Assembly: GCA_017642855.1 (NCBI GenBank)
Contig: JAEPOO010000005.1
Location: 1 to 64,000 of the forward strand
DNA length: 64,000 nt
Direction of reading: 5' to 3'
Source: Pseudomonadales bacterium
GTDB lineage: Bacteria; Pseudomonadota; Gammaproteobacteria; Pseudomonadales; Azotimanducaceae
The stretch's first letter is position 1, and every line of letters begins with the position of its first letter. The translations under genes and the position numbers were made by a program. The notes beneath the pieces were generated by a model. The model saw nothing but the letters and a program-made list of their open reading frames with translations, ran no database searches and was not told the origin of the DNA. Below, in pieces: positions 43,165 through 51,814 of the stretch.

Positions 43165-45930
43165 ATGAGCAAGTATTCACCCCGGGACATCGAGCAGTCC
43201 TGGTATCAGAAATGGGAGGAGAACAACTACTTCGCGCCCTCCGGTAATGGCGAATCCTTCAGCATCGCCATCCCGCCACCCAACGTAACCGGCACCCTGC
43301 ACATGGGGCACGCCTTCCAGCACAGTATTGTTGATTCTTTGATCCGCTACCAGCGCATGAGTGGCAAAAACACGCTATGGCAGATGGGTACAGACCACGC
43401 AGGTATCGCGACTCAGATGCTGGTGACCGAGCAACTCGCCGCCCAAGGCATCAAACCTTCCGACCTGGGCCGCGAAGCATTTGTCGAGAAGGTCTGGGAC
43501 TGGAAAGAGGAATCCGGCGGAACCATTTCTAAACAGCTACGGCGCCTGGGCGCATCCCTGCACTGGGAGACTGAGCGTTTTACTCTAGATGAAGGACTTT
43601 CAAAGGCTGTTCTGGAAGTTTTCGTCAGGCTGCATGAAGAAGGACTGATTTATCGCGGCAAACGATTGGTGAACTGGGACCCCGTTCTAAAGACGTCACT
43701 ATCAGATCTGGAAGTCGAGTCTGAGGAAGAACAAGGCAATCTCTGGCATTTCAAATACCCGTTGGTCGATGACCCCCGTCGTTGCCTGGTTGTTGCCACC
43801 ACACGACCGGAAACGATGCTCGGTGACACAGCGGTTGCTGTGAATCCAGACGATGAACGATACAAAGACCTCGTGGGCAAAGCCGTGATGCTGCCGCTGG
43901 CAGATCGACCCATCCCCGTCATCGCCGATCACTATGTTGATATGGCGTTCGGAACCGGTTGCGTAAAAATCACACCGGCACATGACTTCAACGATTACGA
44001 CGTTGGTAAACGACATGACCTGCCCCTGATCAATATCCTGAATGATGACGCAACCCTGAATGAAGATGTCCCCGAAAAGTATCGCGGCATGGATCGTTTT
44101 GAAGCGCGTAAAGCCGTAGTCGCAGACTTGGACGCACTTGGCCTGTTGGAAAAAATTGATGACCACACCATGGCGGTACCGCGAGGGGAGCGCTCCGGCG
44201 TGGTCGTTGAACCCTACCTGTCAGACCAGTGGTTCGTAAAAATTGCACCCCTGGCTGAGCCCGCCATCAAAGCGGTTGAAGATGGCGACATTGAATTCGT
44301 TCCAAAGAACGCTGAGAACATTTACTTCGCATGGATGCGCAACATCCAGGATTGGTGCATCAGTCGTCAGCTTTGGTGGGGACACAGAATTCCCGCCTGG
44401 TATGACGAAGAGGGCAACATCTACGTGGGTCGCAGTGAAGAGGAAGTTCGAGAGAAAAACAATCTTGCTGCAGAGCTGACACTTAAACAGGATGCAGACG
44501 TACTCGACACCTGGTTCTCCTCGGCACTCTGGACCTTCTCAACGCTGGGATGGCCGGAACAGACGAAAGAGCTGGAAACCTTCCACTCAACCGACATCAT
44601 GGTCACGGGTCACGACATCATCAGCCTGTGGGTATCCCGCATGATCATGATGACGCTCAAGTTTGTCGGTGAAGTGCCTTTCAGCAAAGTCTATATCCAC
44701 GGCCTGGTGACTGACGCCAACGGTCAGAAGATGTCCAAGTCCAAGGGTAACGGTCTTGATCCTATGGACATCATTGACGGCATCAGTCTCGACGAACTCG
44801 TGGCGAAACGCACCAGCAACCTGATGCAGCCGAAAATGGCCGAACGTATCGAGAAGGCAACACGTAAAGAATATCCCGAAGGGATCATGGCTTTTGGCAC
44901 TGACCCGCTGCGCTTCACCTTCTATAGCATCGCGTCCCAGACACGATCACTGCGTTTCGACATGAAGCGTGTCGAAGGCTATCGCAACTTCTGCAACAAA
45001 TTGTGGAACGCGGCGAACTTTGTCTCCGGCAACATTGCTGATCACACCGATGAACTCGCCAGCACCGATGTCGAGCTATCAGACATTGATCTCTGGATTA
45101 TTTCTGAGCTTGAACGCACCACGGCAGCGATCCATCTTGCGATGGACACTTACCGGTTCGATCTTGCATCGAAAGCGTTATATGAATTTGTGTGGGATGA
45201 ATTCTGCGATTGGTACCTGGAACTCACCAAACCAATCCTGAACAGCGACGAAACTTCTGAAGCGCAAAAGCGTGGCACGCGCCAAACGCTGGCAAGAACC
45301 CTGGAAAGCATCCTGCGACTTGCTCATCCGTTTCTACCATTTATTACTGAGGAACTCTGGCAACAGATGCCGACGACGGTTCGTGATTCAGGCGACACCA
45401 TCATGCTGCAACCGTTTCCACCGAGCATTACATCAAACATCCATGAAGACGCAGAAGCCAACATTGAATGGCTAAAAAAAGTCGTCACCGGCGTTCGAAA
45501 CATCCGCGGTGAAATGGACATCTCTCCGGTCAAAGAAGTGCCAATCTTGTTTGCCGACGGCGCAGCCTCCGACAAAGCAAGACTTGATAAGTATGCGCCT
45601 CTCCTTAAGTTCCTGGTGCGCCCTGAGTCGCTGACGTGGCTCGACGCTGGTGATGACAAACCCCTTGCCGCCACCGCGTTGGTCGGCGACATGGAACTGC
45701 TGGTTCCCATGGCTGGTCTGATCGACAAAGATGCGGAACTGGCGCGACTGGACAAAGAAATCGATCGCAAGGAAAAAGATCGGGCTCGAACAGAAGGCAA
45801 GATCAACAATCCGAACTTCGTTGAGAAGGCACCTGAAGATGTTGTGCAGAAGGAACGAGACAAGTTGCAGGAGCTGGATAATGCTTTGCAGAAACTTCAG
45901 GAACAGCGCGCAAGTGTCGCAGCCATCTGA
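43165..45930 (+). CDS. valS: Valyl-tRNA synthetase
   Basis: 921 residues. Class Ia signature HMGH at 46-49, KMSKS at 522-526, CP1 editing domain with ATTRPETMLGDTAVAVNP, and the C-terminal coiled coil (DKEIDRKEKDRARTEGKINNPNFVEKAP) unique to ValRS. Essential; charges tRNA-Val. Confidence 0.98.
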   Translation: MSKYSPRDIEQSWYQKWEENNYFAPSGNGESFSIAIPPPNVTGTLHMGHAFQHSIVDSLIRYQRMSGKNTLWQMGTDHAGIATQMLVTEQLAAQGIKPSDLGREAFVEKVWDWKEESGGTISKQLRRLGASLHWETERFTLDEGLSKAVLEVFVRLHEEGLIYRGKRLVNWDPVLKTSLSDLEVESEEEQGNLWHFKYPLVDDPRRCLVVATTRPETMLGDTAVAVNPDDERYKDLVGKAVMLPLADRPIPVIADHYVDMAFGTGCVKITPAHDFNDYDVGKRHDLPLINILNDDATLNEDVPEKYRGMDRFEARKAVVADLDALGLLEKIDDHTMAVPRGERSGVVVEPYLSDQWFVKIAPLAEPAIKAVEDGDIEFVPKNAENIYFAWMRNIQDWCISRQLWWGHRIPAWYDEEGNIYVGRSEEEVREKNNLAAELTLKQDADVLDTWFSSALWTFSTLGWPEQTKELETFHSTDIMVTGHDIISLWVSRMIMMTLKFVGEVPFSKVYIHGLVTDANGQKMSKSKGNGLDPMDIIDGISLDELVAKRTSNLMQPKMAERIEKATRKEYPEGIMAFGTDPLRFTFYSIASQTRSLRFDMKRVEGYRNFCNKLWNAANFVSGNIADHTDELASTDVELSDIDLWIISELERTTAAIHLAMDTYRFDLASKALYEFVWDEFCDWYLELTKPILNSDETSEAQKRGTRQTLARTLESILRLAHPFLPFITEELWQQMPTTVRDSGDTIMLQPFPPSITSNIHEDAEANIEWLKKVVTGVRNIRGEMDISPVKEVPILFADGAASDKARLDKYAPLLKFLVRPESLTWLDAGDDKPLAATALVGDMELLVPMAGLIDKDAELARLDKEIDRKEKDRARTEGKINNPNFVEKAPEDVVQKERDKLQELDNALQKLQEQRASVAAI

Positions 45931-45949
45931 CCACCTCGCCTGAACTCGA

Positions 45950-45966
45950 ATATTGCACTGCAATAT
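45950..45966. promoter_or_regulatory. 17-bp perfect palindrome upstream of cold-shock gene
   Basis: ATATTGCA-C-TGCAATAT, symmetric around one base, about 110 bases before the cold-shock ATG and 20 bases after the valS stop. The tight centre fits a protein-binding site more than an RNA hairpin. Regulator unknown. Confidence 0.4.
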
Positions 45967-46076
45967 AACGCCCCCGAAATTTTTGGACACAACTCCATAA
46001 ATTGTGGTTTTATGCCGCTACATCTCGGTTTTCCGATGGTGTGGGCAGAATAAGAATTACAGGGGAAACACTGGCC

Positions 46077-46286
46077 ATGTCGGAAAGGCATTCCGGAACT
46101 GTTAAATGGTTCAACGACGCAAAAGGCTATGGATTCATCGAACGGGAAGCAGGTGATGACGTATTCGTTCACTACCGTTCAATTCGCGGAGACGGCTTTC
46201 GCACGCTAAAACAAGGCGCTAGAGTCGAATTCGATGTATCTGAAACAGATAAAGGGTTCCAGGCAGAGGACGTTGCTGAGATTTAG
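46077..46286 (+). CDS. Cold-shock domain protein
   Basis: 69 residues from ATG 46077 (GGGGA upstream), the usual CspA size. TVKWFNDAKGYGFIE (RNP1) and DVFVHYRSI (RNP2) bind single-stranded RNA; His and Tyr in DVFVHY follow the family. A long 5' region precedes it, as expected of csp messages. Which Csp paralogue is not decidable. Confidence 0.95.
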   Translation: MSERHSGTVKWFNDAKGYGFIEREAGDDVFVHYRSIRGDGFRTLKQGARVEFDVSETDKGFQAEDVAEI

Positions 46287-46318
46287 CAACCTGCCCTGAT
46301 CACCCCTTTATTATCTCG

Positions 46319-47293
46319 TTAACTCTCTACTGCGAGCACAACCTTTCCGGTTGTCTTGTCAGAAGCAACGAGCTCGTGCGCCTCTGACACCTCCGCTATA
46401 GGGAACACCTGCTCAATCACAGGTTTTATCTCACCGGATTCGATCTTCGGCCAAACCTTTTCTTCAAGCTGCGCCATGATCTCTGCCTTCTCCTCCACTG
46501 GTCGCGCGCGAAGGGTCGAACCGATGACACGAGCCCGCTTCATCATCAACTGCGCCAGATCCAGCTCAGTCTTCGTACCGCTCATCAGGCCAATGAGGAC
46601 AAGTCGACCACCTAGCCCCAGGAGCTTTAAGTTGTCTTCGAAATAACCGGCACCCACCGGATCCAGAATCACATCAATACCGACGCCATCAGCAAAAGAC
46701 TGGGCGGCCTCCAAGAAAGGACCATCATGGCGAACTGCACCCGCCGCTGCGCCCATCTCCAGACAGGTCTTCAGTTTTTCCTCAGATCCAAGAGTGACAA
46801 AACAGGGCGAACCAAAAGCTTTGCACAATTGAATTGCCGTGGTTCCCACGCCACTGGCCCCGGCATGAATAATAACTTTTTCACCCGGCTGCAATCCCGC
46901 TTCCATGAAGAGATTCAACCAGGCTGTCGCAAACACTTCTGGCAGCGCCGCGCCTTCTTTATCACTGAGCCCGGCAGGAATGGGTAGCACGCTGCCTTCG
47001 TGAACTGCAGCAAGTTCGCTGTAACCACCACCGGCCAGCAGTGCACACACTCGATCACCGACCTGGTATCGCGTGCAGTCTGCACCAGTGTCAATAACTT
47101 CACCGGCACACTCCAGTCCCATAATGGGGCTGGCTCCGGGAGGCGGCGGATAAAAACCGCGGCGCTGCATTAGATCCGCACGATTAATTGCTGTTGCATG
47201 GATCCTGATCAGCACATCGTTTGGCCCAACACTGGGCGCATCAAACTCTGCCCAGGACAGGGAGTGATCATCTGCAACAAGTACGGCTTTCAA
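46319..47293 (-). CDS. NAD(P)H-quinone oxidoreductase (PIG3-like MDR)
   Basis: 324 residues, zinc-free medium-chain reductase. AINRADLMQRRGFYPPPPGASPIMGLECAGEV and IIHAGASGVGTTAIQLCKAFG, then GGRLVLIGLMSGTKTELDL, match the PIG3/TP53I3 group, which reduces quinones with NADPH. Last gene of the hisH-hisF-slyX run, 21 bases after slyX. Confidence 0.92.
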   Translation of the reverse strand: MKAVLVADDHSLSWAEFDAPSVGPNDVLIRIHATAINRADLMQRRGFYPPPPGASPIMGLECAGEVIDTGADCTRYQVGDRVCALLAGGGYSELAAVHEGSVLPIPAGLSDKEGAALPEVFATAWLNLFMEAGLQPGEKVIIHAGASGVGTTAIQLCKAFGSPCFVTLGSEEKLKTCLEMGAAAGAVRHDGPFLEAAQSFADGVGIDVILDPVGAGYFEDNLKLLGLGGRLVLIGLMSGTKTELDLAQLMMKRARVIGSTLRARPVEEKAEIMAQLEEKVWPKIESGEIKPVIEQVFPIAEVSEAHELVASDKTTGKVVLAVES

Positions 47294-47314
47294 AGGGAGA
47301 TTCCTCTTAATGAA

Positions 47315-47524
47315 TTAGTAATGGGGTGGTTTTTCGTCTTGCGGCGCTTCAGGTAAACCCTGTTCTACTTTACGCAGCTGTTCCGCCAGGAGCTGAATTT
47401 GTCTTGTCAGATCCAACAGCTGTTTCTGCTGATCCGCCATGGCGTCATCCAGCTTATGGATGGTGTCTTCCTGGAAAGCCATCCGCTCTTCCAGGCCAAT
47501 GAGCTTTTGATCAAGATCGGCCAT
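47315..47524 (-). CDS. slyX: SlyX family protein
   Basis: 69 residues. Heptad-rich coiled coil (LEERMAFQEDTIHKLDDAM...LDLTRQIQLL) and the diagnostic PPHY C-terminus. Function unclear in the family. Its ATG overlaps the hisF TGA. Confidence 0.93.
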   Translation of the reverse strand: MADLDQKLIGLEERMAFQEDTIHKLDDAMADQQKQLLDLTRQIQLLAEQLRKVEQGLPEAPQDEKPPHY

Positions 47525-48303
47525 CAGTACCTCATTCGAACTTTAACGCCACGCTCGCTCAGCCAGGCTTTTAAACCACTGACGGTGTAATCGCCGTAGT
47601 GAACCATGGAGGCAACCAACGCCGCATCCGCCTTGCCTTCGGTCAGAACCTCCAGCAGGTGTTCAGGCTTACCCGCACCGCCGGAAGCAATCACCGGAAT
47701 AGAGACCGCTTCAGCAATCATGCGCGTCAGATTGATCTCATAACCTTCCCGCGTACCATCGGCGTCAATAGAGTTAACCACCAGTTCCCCAGCGCCAAGC
47801 TCCTCACCCTTAAGTGCCCATTCCAGAGCGTCGAGACCCATTGGCGTGCGGCCGCCATTGATTACAACCTCATAACCGCTGGGGAATTCTCTGGACATTT
47901 CGACTTTCAGGATGTCCATCGACAACACAGTGTTCTGATTGCCAATGGCATGAGCACACTCAGCGATCAATTCCGGTCGTTTGACAGCCGCAGAGTTCAC
48001 ATTAATTTTCTCTGCACCGGCCCAGAGCAGCTTATTGGCATCTTCAACCGTCCGAATACCACCGCCCACGGAGAAAGGAATGTAGACTTCCCCGGCAACC
48101 TTCTCGACAACATCCAGCATGATATTCCGGGCATCGCTGGAAGCAGTGATGTCGTAAAAAACCAGTTCATCCAGACCGTCGTCATAGTACTCACGTGCCT
48201 TCTCGACTGGGTCTCCGATATCCTTGGTATCGACAAACTTAACGCTCTTGGCGAGTTTGCCATCGCGAACATCCAGACAAGCGATGATTCTTTTACTCAG
48301 CAT
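47524..48303 (-). CDS. hisF: Imidazole glycerol phosphate synthase cyclase subunit
   Basis: 259 residues. Catalytic Asp11 in IACLDVRDG and the second Asp in NSIDADG, phosphate loops FSVGGGIRT and IASGGAGKPEH. Uses ammonia from HisH to turn PRFAR into IGP plus AICAR. The sequence (LDVRDGKLAKSVKF, INGGRTPMGLDALEWA, SMVHYGDYT) is unlike the E. coli type and nearer the form I recall from deltaproteobacteria. ATGA overlap with hisH. The rest of the his operon is absent. Confidence 0.93.
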   Translation of the reverse strand: MLSKRIIACLDVRDGKLAKSVKFVDTKDIGDPVEKAREYYDDGLDELVFYDITASSDARNIMLDVVEKVAGEVYIPFSVGGGIRTVEDANKLLWAGAEKINVNSAAVKRPELIAECAHAIGNQNTVLSMDILKVEMSREFPSGYEVVINGGRTPMGLDALEWALKGEELGAGELVVNSIDADGTREGYEINLTRMIAEAVSIPVIASGGAGKPEHLLEVLTEGKADAALVASMVHYGDYTVSGLKAWLSERGVKVRMRY

Positions 48304-48917
48304 CAGACACTCCAGCCCTTAAAAGCGGAAAGGAGCTTGAGGCCAAGTTCACCGCTCTTCTCCAGGTGAAACTGGGTAGCGAACAAGTTGTCTTTGCCGA
48401 TGATCGAACAGAACTTGATATCACCATAATCAGTCGTGCCGAGCACGTTTTCTTCCCTGACCGGTCGAGCATAGTAGCTGTGCACAAAGTAAAACTCGTC
48501 ACCGGATTGGATCTCAGACAACATCGGATGACGACATTCGATGTTGATCTCGTTCCAACCGATGTGTGGCACCTTTATCGATCTGTCAGTAAAATCGAAT
48601 CGCTCACAGGCACCTTCAACCAGACCCAGGCAGTCTTTGTCACCTTCTTCGGTATGCTCGAGCACAATCTGCAGACCAAGACAGATGCCCAGCAACGGCC
48701 TTCCACTTTCGTAGTAACCCTTAAGGGCTTCATCAAGGCCACGAGTTTTGAGCGTGTCCACAGCGCTAACGGCGGAGCCAACACCAGGGAAGATCAGCTT
48801 GTCCGCGGCAAGCACAACTTCTGGGTCGGCAGAGATTTCCGCATCCATACCCACGTGCTGACACGCACGCTGAACGCTGCGTACGTTTCCGGCGTCATAA
48901 TCCACAATGACAGGCAC
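48303..48917 (-). CDS. hisH: Imidazole glycerol phosphate synthase glutaminase subunit
   Basis: 204 residues from GTG 48917 (GGAGGA just upstream). Glutaminase triad Cys in PLLGICLGLQ and His/Glu in TQFHLEKSGELG. Supplies ammonia to HisF. The frame extends to 48968, but that start would sit on the -10 TATAAT (48967-48972), so the GTG is preferred. N-terminus PVIVDYDAGNVRSVQRA is normal for HisH. Confidence 0.92.
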   Translation of the reverse strand: MPVIVDYDAGNVRSVQRACQHVGMDAEISADPEVVLAADKLIFPGVGSAVSAVDTLKTRGLDEALKGYYESGRPLLGICLGLQIVLEHTEEGDKDCLGLVEGACERFDFTDRSIKVPHIGWNEINIECRHPMLSEIQSGDEFYFVHSYYARPVREENVLGTTDYGDIKFCSIIGKDNLFATQFHLEKSGELGLKLLSAFKGWSV

Positions 48918-48966
48918 ATGTCCTCCGACTGACCCTACGCGAAGAGTCGACTGAAAAAGAGCGCGC

Positions 48967-48972
48967 ATTATA
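48967..48972 (-). promoter_or_regulatory. -10 box TATAAT of the hisHF promoter
   Basis: A perfect -10 on the minus strand, 50 bases upstream of the hisH GTG. The -35 region (TCGCAG at 17 bases) is weak, which suggests activator dependence or modest expression. Confidence 0.5.
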
Positions 48973-48997
48973 GAGGCAGCCCTGCATTTCTGCGACT

Positions 48998-49026
48998 TTT
49001 CGAGCCCACGGGTTTATTTGTATTAC
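48998..49026 (+). promoter_or_regulatory. Candidate promoter of the GntR-PurM gene
   Basis: TTTCGA (48998-49003), a 17-base spacer and TATTAC (49021-49026). Each box is a partial match. The -10 lies inside the palindrome at 49019-49038, so a repressor there would block it. Confidence 0.35.
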
Positions 49027-49038
49027 TATTGTGATACA
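49019..49038. promoter_or_regulatory. Inverted repeat TGTAT-N10-ATACA, candidate GntR/YtrA operator
   Basis: Symmetric half-sites TGTAT and ATACA, 30 bases before the ATG of the GntR-PurM gene, in the region shared with divergent hisH. TGTA...TACA half-sites are the kind bound by YtrA-type GntR proteins. Autoregulation is the natural inference. Confidence 0.5.
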
Positions 49039-49067
49039 GTTGTCGCGAATCCCGCACCAGACCTGTC

Positions 49068-50480
49068 ATGAAGCTAACCGTAGATAACGATGCCGCCACC
49101 CCGGTTTTCCAACAGCTCGTGGACCAGATCCATTTCGCGATCTCCGCGGGAGAACTTGCCGGGGATGAAAAACTGCCCAGTATTCGGAGCGTTGCCAGTG
49201 ACCTTTCTGTCGCGCCAAACACCGTTGCCAAAGCGTATCGCCAACTGGAATTCCGTGGGCTCATCAAAGCGCAGGACCGAAGTGGGTTCGTCGTCGTTAC
49301 CGACAGCGCCGACAACCGATATACCGCTCGCGGGGTCAGCGCGGACAAAACAGAAGTCCATGACGCCGTCGATCAGCTCGAACAAGGGCTGTTTCCAGGT
49401 GCTTTCTGCAAGATCACCGAAGATTACCTTTCCGGCGATCCTACCAAGTGCAATGTGATTCACGCTGACGGCGCGGGCACTAAGTCCATCGTCGCCTACC
49501 TCTGGTACAAAGAAACCGGTGATGCGGGCATCTTTCGGGGCATTGCCCAGGACAGTATTGTCATGAATCTGGACGATCTACTGTGCGTTGGAGTCGATGG
49601 TCGAATTTTGATCTCCAACACCATCAACCGCAACGCCCTGAATTGCCCCGGAGAGGTGATTGCAGAACTCATTAACGGCACAGAGTCTTTTCTGCAGTCA
49701 ATGCGCGATCAGGGCGTGAACCTTTATTCTGGTGGTGGTGAGACGGCGGACGTTGGCGATCTGACCGGTACCCTGGTGGTGGATTCCTGCGCTGTTGCCA
49801 TCATGGATAAACGCAGCGTGATCACCAACGACATCAGCGGCGCGCTTGCCATCGTGGGTCTGTCTTCTACTGGTCAGGCGATCTACGAAGGCCAAGCAAA
49901 CAGCGGCATGGGGAGCAACGGTCTCACCAGTGCTCGACACGACATGCTGTCTAATCACTATGCAGAGCAATACCCGGAAGCATTCGACGCTAACGTTGAT
50001 CCTGAGCTGGTTTATTGCGGTCCCTATCGACTATCGGACCCATTGCCGAACAGCAACTTCACGGTAGGTGAAGCCATTCTCTCGCCCACTCGAACCTACG
50101 CGCCGGTGATTTATCGAATGCGCGACGCTTTTCGCGAAGCCTTGAAGGGTGTGGTGCATTGCTCCGGCGGTGCCCAGACAAAGTGCCTCAGATTTGGGCG
50201 AAACACGCACTTCATCAAGGACAACCTGTTCGATATCCCACCCTTATTTTCGGCGATTCAATCTGCGTCGGGCACCAGCTGGGATGAAATGTACAAGGTA
50301 TTCAACATGGGCCACCGCATGGAGGTGTACGTGCCGGCAAGTCTGGCGGATGAAGCGATCGATATCGCATCTTCATTCGGCATCGGAGCGCAAGTGATCG
50401 GCAGGACGGAGCCAGCTGATCGCAATCACCTGACGTTGACAGATCGCCAGGGCAAAGCGCACCGCTACTGGCCAAGTTGA
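49068..50480 (+). CDS. GntR (YtrA-type) DNA-binding domain fused to PurM-like AIR synthase
   Basis: 470 residues in one frame. Residues 1-78 form a GntR winged helix (PVFQQLVDQIHFAISAGEL, KLPSIRSVASDLSVAPNTV, AYRQLEFRGLI). After a short linker (VTDSADN, about 80-86), RYTARGVSADKTEVHDAV begins a full-length PurM-like enzyme: HADGAGTKS, MNLDDLLCVG, GGGETADVGDL (from 222), GMGSNGLTSARHD, HCSGGAQTKCLRF. This domain resembles the separate AIR-synthase form of Bacteroidetes more than E. coli PurM. No start codon lies near the junction, so it is a true fusion. PurM makes AIR from FGAM with ATP. Enzyme activity, DNA binding and their coupling are inferred. No neighbouring pur genes. Confidence 0.9.
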   Translation: MKLTVDNDAATPVFQQLVDQIHFAISAGELAGDEKLPSIRSVASDLSVAPNTVAKAYRQLEFRGLIKAQDRSGFVVVTDSADNRYTARGVSADKTEVHDAVDQLEQGLFPGAFCKITEDYLSGDPTKCNVIHADGAGTKSIVAYLWYKETGDAGIFRGIAQDSIVMNLDDLLCVGVDGRILISNTINRNALNCPGEVIAELINGTESFLQSMRDQGVNLYSGGGETADVGDLTGTLVVDSCAVAIMDKRSVITNDISGALAIVGLSSTGQAIYEGQANSGMGSNGLTSARHDMLSNHYAEQYPEAFDANVDPELVYCGPYRLSDPLPNSNFTVGEAILSPTRTYAPVIYRMRDAFREALKGVVHCSGGAQTKCLRFGRNTHFIKDNLFDIPPLFSAIQSASGTSWDEMYKVFNMGHRMEVYVPASLADEAIDIASSFGIGAQVIGRTEPADRNHLTLTDRQGKAHRYWPS

Positions 50481-50545
50481 AGTCTGTCTTTTACAAGCTG
50501 GAGGCTCTTCATTATGCTTGAACTATTGCATACGGAGTGCGGCTC

Positions 50546-51814
50546 ATGGCTCAAGTTGAATTCGAAGAATGCCTGCGAATCCTCGTAGAAAAAGAAGGCT
50601 CTGACCTTTACTACAGTACTGGCTGTCCGCCATCAGCTAAATTCTATGGCACCCTGAATCAGCTTTCTGATGTGCCCTGCGAGCCGGGCTACACTGCAAA
50701 GATCGCCGATAGCATCATGACCGATGAGCAGCGGGCATACTTTGAAGAATGTCCGGACCTCAATATGGCGATCTCCCGCGAAGGTCTAGGAAGATACCGG
50801 GTCAACATCTTCAAGCAGCGTGGCGAAGTATCTCTCGTCATCCGTCGTCTCGGTGACAGCCTGCCGAACTACAAGGATCTCGGCCTTCCTCCGGTTCTGC
50901 CAAAACTCATCATGTCAAAACTCGGTTTGATTCTGTTCGTTGGTGGTACCGGTTCCGGCAAATCCACTTCGATGGCCGCTCTGATCGATTATCGAAATCA
51001 GAAGTCCAAAGGTCACATCATTACCATCGAAGACCCGGTTGAATTTACTCACCCGCATAAAGGCTGTGTCGTTAACCAGCGCGAAGTCGGTGCAGACACT
51101 AACTCCTGGGAAGAAGCACTGGCCAGTACACTGCGCCAGGCGCCGGATGTCATTCTGATCGGCGAGATTCGACATATGGAAACCATGGAACACGCACTGG
51201 CATTCGCGGAAACCGGTCACCTTTGCCTGTCGACCCTGCACGCGAACAACGCTAACCAGGCGATGGATCGAATCATTAATTTCTTCCCTGAAGAACGCCA
51301 CAGCCAGTTGCTGCAGGATCTGTCATTGAACATGCGCGGCATCATCTCACAGCGACTGGTAAAAACCGTGGACGGCAAACGAGCGGCTGCGATTGAGATC
51401 CTGCTGGGTACGCCAAGAGCGGCTGACCTCATCGCGAAAGGTGACGTGAGCTCTTTGAAGGAACTCATGGAAAAATCTGGCGAACAGGGCATGCAGACCT
51501 TTGATATGGCGCTGTTTAATCTTTACAAACAGGGTCGCATCTCGCTGGAAGAAGCACTCAAAAACGCTGACTCCAAGAACAACCTGCGTCTCAAAATCAC
51601 TCTGGACAGCAAAGACCCCAGCAAGAAAGCTGATGATGCTGGGAAGCCTGCAGCAAAAGCTGTGGCTAAGCCAGAAGCCAAGAGCGCCGAGCCAAAATTG
51701 GATCTTTCCGCAGAGTTGAAAAAGCAGGGAGGTAGCGAAGCTGAGTCAGGTAGCGGTCTGGGCGGATTGTCGCTGGTTTCCCTGGATGATGAAGAGGACG
51801 ACGCTCGTCCTTAA
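50546..51814 (+). CDS. pilU: PilU-type twitching-motility ATPase
   Basis: 422 residues from ATG 50546 (GGAG 8 bases upstream). PilT/PilU ATPase: Walker A GGTGSGKST (133-141), Asp box TIEDPVEFTH, Walker B VILIGEIRHMETM, His box TGHLCLSTLHANNA. The longer C-terminus with a Lys/Ala/Glu tail (about 355-422) favours PilU over PilT. Retraction accessory motor of type IV pili. No pilT beside it. Confidence 0.9.
   Translation: MAQVEFEECLRILVEKEGSDLYYSTGCPPSAKFYGTLNQLSDVPCEPGYTAKIADSIMTDEQRAYFEECPDLNMAISREGLGRYRVNIFKQRGEVSLVIRRLGDSLPNYKDLGLPPVLPKLIMSKLGLILFVGGTGSGKSTSMAALIDYRNQKSKGHIITIEDPVEFTHPHKGCVVNQREVGADTNSWEEALASTLRQAPDVILIGEIRHMETMEHALAFAETGHLCLSTLHANNANQAMDRIINFFPEERHSQLLQDLSLNMRGIISQRLVKTVDGKRAAAIEILLGTPRAADLIAKGDVSSLKELMEKSGEQGMQTFDMALFNLYKQGRISLEEALKNADSKNNLRLKITLDSKDPSKKADDAGKPAAKAVAKPEAKSAEPKLDLSAELKKQGGSEAESGSGLGGLSLVSLDDEEDDARP

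Noticed and set aside
45324..45990. Two long minus-strand frames (172 and 179 residues) over the end of valS
   Set aside because: Antisense to a strongly conserved synthetase C-terminus; codon pattern belongs to valS.
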